The notes: a model not told the origin generated them from the letters alone. Positions 1 to 9,168 are shown, counted from the first letter of the stretch. The stretch is DNA of 35,488 nucleotides from Myxococcota bacterium (GCA_022710245.1 JAKLHH010000002.1:1-35488), one strand, 5' to 3'. Numbers and translations: made by a program.

Positions 1-3
1 GGC

Positions 4-66
4 GGTGCCGTCGCGGAGCGGCGCCGTCACGGAGCGGCGCCGGCGCGGGCGGCGCCGTCGCGGAGC
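4..66. repeat. Degenerate 16-bp tandem repeat at the window edge
   Basis: Four head-to-tail units lie just downstream of the small secreted-protein gene. GGCGCCGTCACGGAGC is seen at 20-35, close copies at 4-19 and 51-66, and a degraded 15-bp unit at 36-50. The array may continue beyond the left edge of the window. Each unit begins with the palindrome GGCGCC. No function is visible; it is best described as a mini-satellite in a 3' flank. Confidence 0.6.
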
Positions 67-70
67 GGCC

Positions 71-403
71 CTACCGCCGCGAGCTCGGCGGGACGGGGCT
101 GCTCGCGGCGAGCCGCTGGGCCGCGGCGTTGTAGCGGCTGACCTCGGCGCGCAGCGAGGCGGCCTCCCGCACCCGCGACTGATAGACGGCCGGGCTCGAG
201 GTGGGCTGGGCGGCCCGCTGGTTGTAGGAGTTGAGGCGCGCGCCGAGGGACGCTGCCTGGCCGTTCAGGTTGTTGTAGGCCGCCTGATTGTTGCGGCAGA
301 CGTAGACATTCACCGAGCCCCGCGTCTCGGCCGCGCCGACCGACGAAAGACAGACGCCAGCGAGAAGGGCTGTTCCAAGAGCGAGTGTTTTGAGCGCCGA
401 CAT
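71..403 (-). CDS. Small secreted helical protein, function unknown
   Basis: This 110-residue protein begins with a typical Sec signal peptide: a Lys at position 5, a hydrophobic stretch over residues 7-23, and likely cleavage after Ala25. The mature part is short, rich in Ala, Gln, Asn, Ser and Arg, and has spaced Leu/Tyr residues that suggest one or two amphipathic helices. It contains a single Cys near residue 36. The ATG at 403 is well supported, because AAGGAG lies 7 bases upstream. It follows the large TPR gene on the same strand after a 256-base gap, so it probably has its own promoter. I do not recognise a family. A periplasmic or surface location follows from the signal peptide; the role is unknown. 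Confidence 0.75.
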   Translation of the reverse strand: MSALKTLALGTALLAGVCLSSVGAAETRGSVNVYVCRNNQAAYNNLNGQAASLGARLNSYNQRAAQPTSSPAVYQSRVREAASLRAEVSRYNAAAQRLAASSPVPPSSRR

Positions 404-608
404 GGTTGGTCTCCTTGATGGCCGAGCGTTGCAGGAGGTGGGCCAGCGGCGCGCGCAACGATTTCAGCAGGAGCTGCCCGATCCCTCGAGCAGCGGCCTT
501 CGATAGTTGGAGCCCTGGCCATTGCGGCCGGGGAGATCAGATGCCCTGTCGGCGCTCTGGTGCCCAGGAAACCCGTGCCGCGCCGCTCCCACAGGCTGCG
601 AGCACGGA

Positions 609-625
609 GGCTCCGTTCCGGAGCC
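609..625 (-). terminator. Hairpin after the large TPR gene, possible terminator
   Basis: A perfect 7-bp stem with a 3-base loop (GGCTCCG-TTC-CGGAGCC) lies 35 bases past the stop codon of the TPR gene. There is no U-tract after it on the minus strand, so it is at best a weak or Rho-assisted terminator, or an RNA-end stabiliser. The rest of the 404-659 gap shows a 6-bp inverted repeat (427-432 with 455-460) near the next gene and no convincing promoter. Confidence 0.3.
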
Positions 626-659
626 GCACGGAGGACGAGCACCTGCAGCCACCTGCCGT

Positions 660-3600
660 CTACTCCGACGACGACGGGTCGCCCGGCTTGCGCGGCTTCG
701 ACCGCGGCGCGGGGCGCGGCACGGAGGCCGGCGTCCTCGGGGGCGTCGGCTGCAGCGGCGAGATGATCCGCAGCGGCAGCGGCTGGGTCCCGCTGCGCCG
801 GAGCTGCGGGATGGGCGGGGGAGAGGCGCGCAGGGTCCCCTCGACGAGCTGCAGCGGGATCGTGCTCGGCCCGCTGCCGCTCGTGTCGTCGAAGGCGCCG
901 AGTCGCCGCCGGGCGAGCTCCGAGGCTGGCTGCAGCGCCACCGCCCTCCGGTAGTAGGCCTCCGCCCGCTGCGGCGAGAAGAGCAGCTGGCTCGCCACGT
1001 CGCCGGCGCAGACCAGGAGCGCCGAGCCGAGCGCGGGAGGCGCGCCGGCCGTGTCGATCACCCGCTCCAGGTAGCGGAGCGCGCGCTCGTTCTCCCCCAC
1101 CACCAGCGAGAGCGCGGCGAGCACCTGCAGCGCGCGCGGCTCGTCGGGGACCTGCATCATCACCCGCTCCATCGAGCGCACCGCGCGCGCCAGGACCTCC
1201 GGCGGCACCAGGACCAGGAGCTGGCGGCCCAGCGGCGTCGCCGCCCAGCACTCGGCCGCGTCGAGCCAGGCCTCATCCGGCGTGCTGGGCAGCTCCCCCG
1301 GTTCGAGCACCATGTCCTGCAGCTTGGTCACCGCGAGGTCGCGCTCGGCGAGGTGGAGCTCGCAGAGCCCGATCCGGAGGTGCAGCTCCGCCAGCTCCTC
1401 CGGCGTCTTCTGGGCCTCGTAGGTGCTGACCAGCGCGGTCGCGATGCGGAGCGTGTTGTCCCACTGCCGTCGGGAGTAGCAGAGCTCCACCAGGCGATCC
1501 AGCGTCGGCAGGTACATCGGCTCGCGCCCGAAGGACTTCACGTAGTGGTTGAAGGCCTCCTCCTCCTGCCCGAGCCGCTCGCTGGCCAGGCCGAGCCGGT
1601 AGTAGCTGACGTGCTGGTCGGGCAGCTCGTCGCCGACCTCCACCACGCGCTCGAGGAGACGCGCCGCGCGCTCCCAGTCCTCCGCCTCGAAGTAGATGAT
1701 CGCCAGCCGCGCCGTGGCCTGCAGGTTGTCCGGGTGCTCGCCGAGCGCCTCCTCGAGCGCCTCGGCGGCGGCGCTCGCGCGTCCGAGCTGCTCGTGCAGC
1801 ACCTCGCCGATCTCGATCAGGATCGCCGCCCTGGCGGCCGGATCCTCGGTCAGCGGCAGCTCCCGCCGCCCCAGGGTCACCGCCTCGCGCCACTGACCGT
1901 GCTGGAGCGCGAGCGCGCGCAGCGCCGAGAGCGCCGGCAGGCACTCGGGGTCGAGGTGGAGCGCCCGCTCGTAGGACTCGCGCGCCCCCGCCGTGTCCTG
2001 CTGGTGGAGCTCCCGGATGCGCCCGATCTCACAGCAGGCGAGCGACTGCTCGCGCGGGCTGATGGTCTCCGCGGCGACCCGGCGCCCGATCAGCTCGACC
2101 AGCTGCTCCCAGCGCCCCTGGGCCTCGTAGAAGCGGCGCAGCGTCGGCAGCACCTCGCCGCGTCCTCCGTCGAGCTCCATCGCGTGCTCGAACTGCGCGG
2201 CGGCGCCGGCGGCGTCCCCCAGACGATCGGCGAGGAGGTGGCCGAGCTCGAGGTGGAGCCGGCTCAGCTCGGTCGGGTCGCTCTCCACCTCGAGCTGGGC
2301 CTGGAGCAGCGCGAGCAGCTCCCGCCACAGCCCGCGGCGCGTGAAGATCTCCCCCATCAGCGTCGCGGTGACGCGGTCGCCGGGGTGTCTGGCGCGCAGC
2401 TGCTGGCAGATCGCCAGCGCCTCGTCCTCCCGCCTGAGGCGGACGAGGAGCACGCGGGCCGCGCGGTGGAGGAGCCGCAGGCGCTCCTCCGCGTCGGTCT
2501 CCACCTCCGCGTGGCGGCGGAGCGCCGCCGCGAGCTCGCGCCACTGGCCGAGCCGCTCGTAGATCAGCTCCAGCTGGGTCAGGATCTCGCGGTGGCTCGG
2601 CGCCAGCTGCAGCGCCAGCCGCAGGTAGCCGGCGGCGAGGCGATCGTCCTGCAGCCGCTCGCGCGCGAGCGTGGCGAGCTCCAGGTAGAGGGGGACCTTC
2701 TCCTCGGGGCGCACCGAGCGGGAGATGTCCGAGAGCAGCGCGGTCTCCACCTCGCGCCAGCGACCGGCGAGCGCGAGCAGCCGGCGCAGCTCCGCCCTCG
2801 GCGCCGTATCCGCCGGGCAGAGGTCGATCACGCGGCGCCACTGCGCGATGGCGAAGTCGAGGTCCTCGAGCTTGCGCTCGGCGATGCCGGCGATCTCCCG
2901 GTGGAGCTCCGCGCGCTGCAGCGGGTCCTCGGCGGCCTCGGCGGCGCGGCAGATCAGGACCGCGACCGAGCGGTGGTCGCCGGCCGCCTCGTCGTGCCGG
3001 CGGCAGCACTCCAGCGCGCGCGGGTGGTCGGGGACCAGCGCCAGCAGCTCGCCGTAGCGGCCGAGCGCGGAGGTCTCGTCGCCCAGCACCTCCGCGTAGA
3101 GCCTCCCAAGCTCCTCGAGGAGCGGCACCCTCGCCCGCCCCGAGGTGGCCGCGAGCAGCTCCTCGAGCACCCGCGCCAGCGCCGCGTGGTTGCCGAGCTG
3201 CCCGTGCAGCGCCCGGATCTGCTCGGCCGTCTCGGTGTCGAGCGGGTCGAGGGCGAGCGCGTCCTCGAGCACCTCCACCGCGCCGGCGGCGTCGTCCAGG
3301 CGATCCCGCAGCAGCTGCGCGGTGGCGAGGAGCAGGCGCTTGCGGCGCGGCGGATGCAGCTCATGCTCGCTGCGCCGCCTGAGGAGCTCGGCGAGGTCCG
3401 CGTCGAGCCCGCTCGCGCGGAGCTCCTCCTCGATCAGCTCCAGCTCGGGCTCGGCGTCGAGGGGACAGAGCGCCTGCGCACGCCGGAGCAGCTCGGCGGC
3501 CCGCGCCGCCTCGGGGCCCCGGTCCTCGCGTCCCTGCGGGGCGCTCAGGGATGAGGCAGCGGGGCCCGCCGCCGCTCCGGCCTCCTCCGCCGCGCGCTGC

Positions 3601-5285
3601 CGGACGACCTGCGCGGCCTGCAGGAGCAGCCGCACCGCGCGCAGCGGACGCTCGCCGCTCACCGCCTCGGCCTGCGCGGACAGCTCCTCGGGCGTCGGAT
3701 CGGAGCTTCGCTCCTCCTCGCCGAGCCCGTCGAGCGCGGCCCGCGCCTCGGCGTGGCCCGGCTGGAGCTCGAGCGCTTGCCGCAGGCAGTCGCTCGCGTG
3801 ACCGCGCTCGCCGCTCCGCAGACAGAAGCGGCTCAGCTCCAGCGCCAGCTCCACCACCGCCGCCGTGTCCTCTCCGGCCTGGCGGGCCATGCCGAGGAGG
3901 AGCAGCCCCAGCTCGAGGTGCAGCCGGCTCTCGCGCTCGGCGTCCACCTGCCCGCGCACCTCGCGCACCAGCTCCCGGTTGACGGGGTCCACGGGGTCGA
4001 GCCCGCGCAGCACCTGCAGCAGGCCGCCGCGGGCTGGCCGCCGCAGCTCGAGCCGGGCGAGCCGCCGCAGCAGCTCTCCGCGGCGCGCGGCGTCCCGCGT
4101 GCGGCTGGCGTGCCGCCTGAGCGCGATCGCCGCCGCCTCCTCCTGCCCCTGCGCCTCGAAGAGCTCTACCCGCGCGGTGAGCGCCTCCTCGTCCTCGGGC
4201 GCGAGCTGGAGGATCGCGCCGTAGGACTGCGCCGCGGCGGCCTGGTCGTGCAGCACCTCGCGCTGGAAGGCGGCGAGCTCGCGCAGGGTCGCGAGCTTGT
4301 CCTCGCAGGAGGTGGTGCGCTGCAGCTCGCGCAGGAGGACCTGCAGGTACGAGTCCCACTGCTGCAGCGCGGCCAGCAGCCGCTTCAGCGTGACCGGGTC
4401 GCCAGGGTCCGGAGCCTCCTCCCAGGCGTGCCACCAGAGCTGCACCGCCTGGCCGGGATCGGCGAGCCGCTCCTCGAAGAGGCGCGCGAGCCGCCTGAGC
4501 AGCTGCGCCCGCGGTCGCGGCGCGACGCTCGCCTGGATCGCGGCCGAGAGCAGGCGGACCACCTCGCCCAGCTCGCCACGGCTCTCCAGGTGGCGCAGCG
4601 CGGGCTCCAGCGCCTCGGGCGCTGCCGGCTGCAGGGCCAGCGCCTGCTGGAAGGCCGCGTGCGCGGCGTCGGGCTCGCCTGCGTCGGTGTGGGCGCGGGC
4701 CAGCTCCAGCGCGCAGGCGAAGCGCTCGCCTCCGCGGAGGTGGCTGAGCAGCAGCGCCAGCGCCTCGAGCCGCTGCGGCGCCCGCGCGGTCCCCTCGCTC
4801 TCGAGCGACTGGATCAGCGCCCGCAGCGCCCGCACGCGCTGCTCGACGAGCCGGTGACCGCCGTACTCCGCCATGCGCCGGAAGAGCCTCAGCGCCTCGT
4901 CGATCTCGCCGGCGCGGTGATGCAGCTCGGCGGCCCGCGAGAGGAGCGCGTTCTGCTCCTGCACGTCCTCGCAGCGCTCGGCCGAGCGCCGGTAGAGCTC
5001 GGTGAGGTCGCCGACCTTGCCGTCGGCCTCGAGGCAGCTGATCAGCACCAGCCGGGCGTCGAGCTCCCCGGGCTGCAGGCGCCAGCAGGCCCACAGGTGA
5101 TCGAGCGCCAGCGCTCGCGCCTGCGCCTCGCGCTGTCCGAGGTAGATCTGAGCCACGCGCAGGTGCAGCCGGGCGACCTCGCCGGCCGACGCCTCGTCAC
5201 TCGTGTGCTCCGAGATCAGCGCCTCGAGGCGCGCGAGCGTCGCCTCGGGCGCCTCGGCGTCGGAGAGCGGCAGGGCGGGATCCAC
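660..5285 (-). CDS. Giant TPR-repeat protein (1541 aa)
   Basis: Nearly the whole length is made of helix-turn-helix repeats with the TPR pattern (W/L..L...Y....A...Y..A and A...L..AL.L.P), for example around the motifs YERALHLDPECLPALSALRA and YLRLALQLAPSHREILTQLE. There is no signal peptide or membrane segment, so it is probably a cytoplasmic scaffold. The last 70 residues or so are a Pro/Ser/Arg-rich tail without repeats. The start is GTG at 5285: an in-frame stop lies four codons upstream, and the ATG at 5293 is in another frame. It lies downstream of the NUDIX gene with a 90-base spacer that holds a direct repeat. Such long TPR proteins occur in myxobacterial motility, secretion and development loci, but nothing here fixes a partner, so the function is unknown. 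Confidence 0.85.
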   Translation of the reverse strand: MDPALPLSDAEAPEATLARLEALISEHTSDEASAGEVARLHLRVAQIYLGQREAQARALALDHLWACWRLQPGELDARLVLISCLEADGKVGDLTELYRRSAERCEDVQEQNALLSRAAELHHRAGEIDEALRLFRRMAEYGGHRLVEQRVRALRALIQSLESEGTARAPQRLEALALLLSHLRGGERFACALELARAHTDAGEPDAAHAAFQQALALQPAAPEALEPALRHLESRGELGEVVRLLSAAIQASVAPRPRAQLLRRLARLFEERLADPGQAVQLWWHAWEEAPDPGDPVTLKRLLAALQQWDSYLQVLLRELQRTTSCEDKLATLRELAAFQREVLHDQAAAAQSYGAILQLAPEDEEALTARVELFEAQGQEEAAAIALRRHASRTRDAARRGELLRRLARLELRRPARGGLLQVLRGLDPVDPVNRELVREVRGQVDAERESRLHLELGLLLLGMARQAGEDTAAVVELALELSRFCLRSGERGHASDCLRQALELQPGHAEARAALDGLGEEERSSDPTPEELSAQAEAVSGERPLRAVRLLLQAAQVVRQRAAEEAGAAAGPAASSLSAPQGREDRGPEAARAAELLRRAQALCPLDAEPELELIEEELRASGLDADLAELLRRRSEHELHPPRRKRLLLATAQLLRDRLDDAAGAVEVLEDALALDPLDTETAEQIRALHGQLGNHAALARVLEELLAATSGRARVPLLEELGRLYAEVLGDETSALGRYGELLALVPDHPRALECCRRHDEAAGDHRSVAVLICRAAEAAEDPLQRAELHREIAGIAERKLEDLDFAIAQWRRVIDLCPADTAPRAELRRLLALAGRWREVETALLSDISRSVRPEEKVPLYLELATLARERLQDDRLAAGYLRLALQLAPSHREILTQLELIYERLGQWRELAAALRRHAEVETDAEERLRLLHRAARVLLVRLRREDEALAICQQLRARHPGDRVTATLMGEIFTRRGLWRELLALLQAQLEVESDPTELSRLHLELGHLLADRLGDAAGAAAQFEHAMELDGGRGEVLPTLRRFYEAQGRWEQLVELIGRRVAAETISPREQSLACCEIGRIRELHQQDTAGARESYERALHLDPECLPALSALRALALQHGQWREAVTLGRRELPLTEDPAARAAILIEIGEVLHEQLGRASAAAEALEEALGEHPDNLQATARLAIIYFEAEDWERAARLLERVVEVGDELPDQHVSYYRLGLASERLGQEEEAFNHYVKSFGREPMYLPTLDRLVELCYSRRQWDNTLRIATALVSTYEAQKTPEELAELHLRIGLCELHLAERDLAVTKLQDMVLEPGELPSTPDEAWLDAAECWAATPLGRQLLVLVPPEVLARAVRSMERVMMQVPDEPRALQVLAALSLVVGENERALRYLERVIDTAGAPPALGSALLVCAGDVASQLLFSPQRAEAYYRRAVALQPASELARRRLGAFDDTSGSGPSTIPLQLVEGTLRASPPPIPQLRRSGTQPLPLRIISPLQPTPPRTPASVPRPAPRSKPRKPGDPSSSE

Positions 5286-5318
5286 CTCGCCATGTTACCG
5301 CACCTGCTCGGAGAGGGG

Positions 5319-5369
5319 TCGAGAATCGCGACCTCACGATTCGTGGGTGACTGTTCGAGAATCGTGACC
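5319..5369. repeat. Direct plus inverted repeat between NUDIX and TPR genes
   Basis: TCGAGAATCGCGACC (5319-5333) recurs as TCGAGAATCGTGACC (5355-5369), 36 bases apart with one mismatch. Between them CACGATTC (5335-5342) is the exact reverse complement of GAATCGTG (5359-5366), so an 8-bp stem with a 16-base loop can also form. This fills most of the spacer in front of the giant TPR gene. It could be a protein-binding site or an RNA structure acting on TPR expression; neither is shown. Confidence 0.55.
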
Positions 5370-5375
5370 GGTGAT

Positions 5376-5783
5376 CTAGCTGCGCGCGGCCGGGAAGCCG
5401 AGCAGCTTGTCCATGGTCGCCTGGTCGGCGGGCGGGAAGTCGTAGCGCTCGAACTCGTCCGAGGAGGCCCAGTGGAACGCGTTGACGCGGACGGGGACGA
5501 TCTTCTCCGAGAGCAGCGTGGCCTGGTAGACGACGAGGGTCACCGAGTAGCCCTCGTAGTCGTGGACGGAGGTGGCGAGGTGGCGCCCCACCTCGATCGC
5601 CACGTCGAGCCGCTCGCGCATCTCTCGGCGCAGCGCCTCCGCGTCATCCTCGCCCGCCTCGACCCGACCACCGGGGAACTCCCAGAGCAGCGGGAGCACC
5701 GCCTCGGGGCGCCGCTGCGTGATGAGGTACTTCCCGTTCCGTTCGATGACCGCGGCAACGACGCGAATGGACGTGGGTTTCAC
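5376..5783 (-). CDS. NUDIX hydrolase, MutT-like
   Basis: This protein of about 135 residues has the NUDIX fold signature. After an N-terminal strand (VVAAVIERNGKYLITQRRP) comes WEFPGGRVEAGE, followed by REMRERLDV. The first part of the box (GX5EX7RE) is intact with Glu45, Glu54 and Glu57. The usual second Glu of the EE pair is Arg58 and the usual Gly is Asp60. Family members hydrolyse nucleoside polyphosphates such as 8-oxo-dGTP, often to clean the nucleotide pool; the substrate here is unknown. I chose the GTG at 5783 because GAGG lies 6 bases upstream and because it gives the normal MutT length. An earlier GTG at 5834 would add 17 Pro-rich residues. The gene lies between the SPFH and TPR genes on the same strand and may be co-transcribed with either. 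Confidence 0.88.
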   Translation of the reverse strand: MKPTSIRVVAAVIERNGKYLITQRRPEAVLPLLWEFPGGRVEAGEDDAEALRREMRERLDVAIEVGRHLATSVHDYEGYSVTLVVYQATLLSEKIVPVRVNAFHWASSDEFERYDFPPADQATMDKLLGFPAARS

Positions 5784-5894
5784 CCTGGGCCTCGGAGCTT
5801 TCGTGCAGATAGGATGCCCCTCGCCCGCTGGCACGTCAAGGCCGCCGTCGTCGGTGTCAGTCAGGCGTGAGGCGGTGGGGAGCGCGAGAGGCTG

Positions 5895-7085
5895 CTACGC
5901 CGCGGCTGTGCCGCAGCCCGAGCAGAACTTGGCGCCGGCGGGGAGCTCGACGCCGCAGTTGGCGCAGAACTTCTTCGCCGGCGCGAGGGTCTGGCCACAC
6001 TCGGCGCAGAACTTCCCCGGCGCTACGGTGGCGCCGCAGGCCGGACACTTGACCCCGCTGCCCTGCACGCCGCCGCCGGGCGCCGCCGCCGGAGCCGCCG
6101 GCTGCATCTGGCCCTGCTGCGCGGGCGCGCCCGTGCCCTGCGGGTAGCCGCCCTGCTGCGGGTAGCCGCCCGGCCCCTGCTGCGGGTGCCCCACCTGCTG
6201 CTGGAACATGTTGGCCAGCCCGAAGCCCACGCCGAGGCCGGCGCCGCCCAGCATGCCGCCGCCACCGCCGTCGCCGCCGCCCTTGGCCATGCCCTCGCCG
6301 GCGCCCATCATCGCCTTGCCCGCGGCGAACTGCTGGTAGCCCTGCATGCCGCCCGCCATCCGCACGTAGGCGGCGTCGGTGTAGAGCTTCTTCAGGTTCT
6401 TCTCGTCCTCCTCCTTGATGGAGATGACGAAGTTGCCGAGGCGGATGATGGAGAGGCCGTAGCCGTCCACGTGCCGCTTGACCCCGGCCAGCGCCTCCTC
6501 CTCGATCTCCTCGGTGTAGGCGCCGGAGGTGACGTCGAGGAGCGGCCACTTCTTCTTCACCAGCAGCTCGGCGATGCGATCGCGCAGCGTCTTCAGCAGG
6601 AGCTCGCGCATCCAGCGGACGCAGGAGTCGTTGTCGCCCACCTGCATGCCCATCAGGCCGAGCAGCAGCTTCTGCGGGTCGGTGACGCGCAGCGAGAAGG
6701 TCCCGTGCACCATGGTCTCGACGGGGACGCCCGACTTGGGATCCTCGACGGAGCCGATGCGGCCGCCGAACTTGAAGTCGGCCATCTCCCGCATGGTGAC
6801 GAACCAGACCTCCGCCATCAGCACGTTGCCGCCGGTGAAGGAGTCGATCAGGTTCGAGAGGAACGGGATGTTCGAGGTCTCCAGCGTGTGCCGGCCCGGC
6901 GGCACCAGCCCGACGGGCTTGCCGTCGCGGAAGAAGAGCCCCACCTCGTCGGAGTCCACGGTGAGCTGGGACTTCATCGGGATGGTCTTGTCGGGGTGCT
7001 TGTAGATGATGAAGTTCTTCGCCTCGTCGGGGCGGGCGACCATCATCTCGGCCACGCCGCGCTTCAGGAAGTCACCAATTCCCAT
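5895..7085 (-). CDS. SPFH/virion-core-like protein with C-terminal zinc ribbons
   Basis: This protein of about 396 residues has three parts. Residues 1-250 or so form an SPFH/band-7-like domain of the COG4260 type: an N-terminal GIGDFLKRGVAEM helix, a KHPDKTIPMKSQLTV strand, then HGTFSLRV and a long helical stretch ending in KEEDEKNLKKLYTDAAYV. A flexible Gly/Gln/Pro-rich linker follows. The last 55 residues carry four CxxC knuckles (CPAC, CAEC, CANC, CSGC), that is, two zinc ribbons. Relatives occur widely in bacteria and are usually described only as SPFH or virion-core-like proteins with poorly known roles, possibly membrane-stress scaffolds. The start at 7085 has AGGAG 6 bases upstream. 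A good housekeeping-type promoter lies at 7164-7192, so this gene probably opens the transcript that continues into the NUDIX gene. Confidence 0.85.
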   Translation of the reverse strand: MGIGDFLKRGVAEMMVARPDEAKNFIIYKHPDKTIPMKSQLTVDSDEVGLFFRDGKPVGLVPPGRHTLETSNIPFLSNLIDSFTGGNVLMAEVWFVTMREMADFKFGGRIGSVEDPKSGVPVETMVHGTFSLRVTDPQKLLLGLMGMQVGDNDSCVRWMRELLLKTLRDRIAELLVKKKWPLLDVTSGAYTEEIEEEALAGVKRHVDGYGLSIIRLGNFVISIKEEDEKNLKKLYTDAAYVRMAGGMQGYQQFAAGKAMMGAGEGMAKGGGDGGGGGMLGGAGLGVGFGLANMFQQQVGHPQQGPGGYPQQGGYPQGTGAPAQQGQMQPAAPAAAPGGGVQGSGVKCPACGATVAPGKFCAECGQTLAPAKKFCANCGVELPAGAKFCSGCGTAAA

Positions 7086-7163
7086 CGTGCGCTCCTGCTG
7101 GAAGTTGCGGTCGCCGGTCCTGAACCGGCAGGGCAAACAGAAGAACGTTTTTTTGGAACCTTG

Positions 7164-7192
7164 AGTTTAGACGCTGGCTCCCCAGCTGACAA
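7164..7192 (-). promoter_or_regulatory. Sigma-70-type promoter for the SPFH gene
   Basis: On the minus strand TTGTCA (7192-7187) and TAAACT (7169-7164) are separated by exactly 17 bases. These match 5 of 6 and 4 of 6 of the TTGACA/TATAAT consensus. Transcription would begin near 7157 and give an untranslated leader of about 70 bases. That leader contains an A7 run and a perfect 6-bp hairpin (7113-7129, GCCGGT/ACCGGC) before the ribosome site. Position and spacing fit; activity is inferred. Confidence 0.6.
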
Positions 7193-7242
7193 GAGGCCCC
7201 CCTTCGACGACGAGCTCCGACCTCGGCCCCGACTGGCGCCGG

Positions 7243-9069
7243 TCAGAACCGCGCGCCGACCGCCACCGCGCCGTAGGGTGCCACGTGCGCGTGCTCGTCG
7301 GGGTCCACCTTGACCAGCTCGACGCCGACGCCGCCCCGCGCCTCGAGGAAGAGGAACGAGGTGAGGTCGACCTGCACGCCCCCGCCGACCTCCATCCGGA
7401 AGCCGCCCGGGTCGGCCCCCTCGACCACGCGCCCCAGCAGCCGCCCGGCGCCGCTGCCGAAGTAGCCCTGGTAGCCGAGCGCGAGCTCGGCGCGCAGCAG
7501 CAGCCGGCGCAGCACCCGCAGCCGCCCCGCCACGCCGCCGAGCACCGCGACGCGATCCAGCCGGAAGGGCTGCCCGTCGAAGCTGTGGGTCGAGCGGCCC
7601 CACTCGAAGGTCCCGCCGAGCGTGACGTTGCGGTGGAGCGCGTACTCGTAGCGGAGCTGCACCCCGTGGCTCGCCCCCTCGAGGTCGAGGAGCGCGGCGC
7701 TCGCCTGGTAGCCGAGGCTCAGCGCGTGTGGCCGCTCCGCGCGGGCCTCCACACCCGGCTCGTCCGCGCCGGAGGCGAGGACCTCGCCCTGCCCCTCGAC
7801 GGGCAGCATCCCGGTGCGCGCGCAGAACCCGTCGTAGAAGCCGCGGCTGTAGGCGACCTTGTAGAGGTCGCGCCGATAGGACTGATCGATGCTCCCGCGC
7901 TGCGCGAGCGAGGCCGCGCTGAAGCTCAGCCGCGCGACGGCCACGCGGCCCGTGCCCGGGCTGATGCGCGCCTCCTGCTCCGGCCGCGGCTCGTCCTGCC
8001 GGTGCAGGAAGTAGGCGCGGGAGCTGTCGAGGAGGAGGTCGAAGCGGACCTCGGGCGCCTTGTGCAGGTCGGCCCAGCGGATCCCGCGATCGTCCTCGAG
8101 CGAGAAGCGCCCCGCCACGCCGTGGTCGAAGCGCAGCAGCCTCGCTCGCGCCGCGCTGCGCAGGTCCATCAGGGGGCGGTGGCGGTTCGCCTGCGGCGCC
8201 CGCACGAAGACGTTGAGCCGCGCCTCGGGGTGGACCAGCCGCGCGTTCGCCGCCGCCATGAAGGCGTGGGTCTCGCTGTACTCGATGCGTCCGTCGCCGT
8301 TGATGTCCGCCGAGCCGGTGAGCGCCGAGCGCAGCTCATGGCTGAGGACACCGCCGCGGAACCGCGACCACTCGTGCGTCGCCTGGTCGCCGCTGGTCGC
8401 CAGGATCACCCCGGCGCGCGGGTAGGCGGAGAGGTCCTCGCGCTTGAGGAAGGCGCGGACCTCACCGTCATGCGAGTCGGGCGCGCTGTCGTCCTTCCAC
8501 GGACCACCCCGGCGCTTGACCAGGAAGTAGCTCTTGCAGGCGTCGATGATCAGGTGGACGAAGGTGGCCTTCGACGGCGCCAGGACCTTCTGGTAGAGGT
8601 CCGTCCGTCGCAGCCGGGAGTCCTGCAGGCTGACGTAGCCCTCCCCGGCCGCGTCCACGTCACCGTGGCCCGCGTAGACGAAGATCAGCTCGCTCTCACC
8701 GCCACGCCGCGCCTCGCTCGCCATCTCCTCGTTCCAGCGCGCCAGCGTGCCGAAGATGGCCGCCGCGTCGGGCGTCCGCGCCGCCCGGGCCGCAGCGGGG
8801 AAGAGCGCCGCCGTGTCGTCGTCGAAGACCGAGAAGAGCGCCACGCGATCGGTGGTCAGGCGGAAGAGCTCCCAGTAGCGGGCGCCGTCGTCGTCGGCGA
8901 AGCGGAGCGGGCTCACTCCGGGATCGAGGCTGCGGTTGTTGGCGACGATGAGGACGTAGCGGTGCAGGGGTCGCGGCTCGGCGCCGGCGCGCGCGGGCGT
9001 CGTCGCCGCCAGCAGCGCCAGCACGAGCGCCAGTCGCGCGGAGCCCCCTCGACCAACAGTGCCAGCCAT
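7243..9069 (-). CDS. Caspase-like peptidase fused to EF-hand and outer-membrane beta-barrel
   Basis: This 608-residue protein starts with a signal peptide (cleavage near residue 30, ARAGA). Residues 36-300 or so form a caspase-fold (clan CD, C14-like) domain with the His-Cys dyad in place: His135 in VYAGHGD and Cys178 in LIIDACKS, both preceded by hydrophobic strands. Residues 255-266 (DINGDGRIEYSE) are a complete 12-residue EF-hand calcium loop. After a linking domain, residues from about 435 to the end show alternating amphipathic strands and finish with GAVAVGARF, whose terminal Phe is the usual signal for beta-barrel insertion. The protein would therefore place a possibly calcium-sensitive protease-like domain at the outer membrane. 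It lies 99 bases after an anti-sigma gene on the same strand, so it is a likely target or partner of that sigma system. Substrate and side of the membrane are unknown. Confidence 0.85.
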   Translation of the reverse strand: MAGTVGRGGSARLALVLALLAATTPARAGAEPRPLHRYVLIVANNRSLDPGVSPLRFADDDGARYWELFRLTTDRVALFSVFDDDTAALFPAAARAARTPDAAAIFGTLARWNEEMASEARRGGESELIFVYAGHGDVDAAGEGYVSLQDSRLRRTDLYQKVLAPSKATFVHLIIDACKSYFLVKRRGGPWKDDSAPDSHDGEVRAFLKREDLSAYPRAGVILATSGDQATHEWSRFRGGVLSHELRSALTGSADINGDGRIEYSETHAFMAAANARLVHPEARLNVFVRAPQANRHRPLMDLRSAARARLLRFDHGVAGRFSLEDDRGIRWADLHKAPEVRFDLLLDSSRAYFLHRQDEPRPEQEARISPGTGRVAVARLSFSAASLAQRGSIDQSYRRDLYKVAYSRGFYDGFCARTGMLPVEGQGEVLASGADEPGVEARAERPHALSLGYQASAALLDLEGASHGVQLRYEYALHRNVTLGGTFEWGRSTHSFDGQPFRLDRVAVLGGVAGRLRVLRRLLLRAELALGYQGYFGSGAGRLLGRVVEGADPGGFRMEVGGGVQVDLTSFLFLEARGGVGVELVKVDPDEHAHVAPYGAVAVGARF

Positions 9070-9168
9070 CGCCTCAGCTCACTCGCCGCTGGTTGACCGC
9101 GGCCGCTCGTCGACGCGGCAGAACCAACTGCAGCCCAGACTGCCGGCTGCAGCTCTTCAGCCACGCGT

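Noticed and set aside
507..3554. A long open frame of 1015 codons on the plus strand
   Set aside because: It is antisense to the TPR gene. Its product is a biased Arg/Leu/Glu/Gln-rich string without domains, as expected from GC-rich coding DNA read on the other strand.
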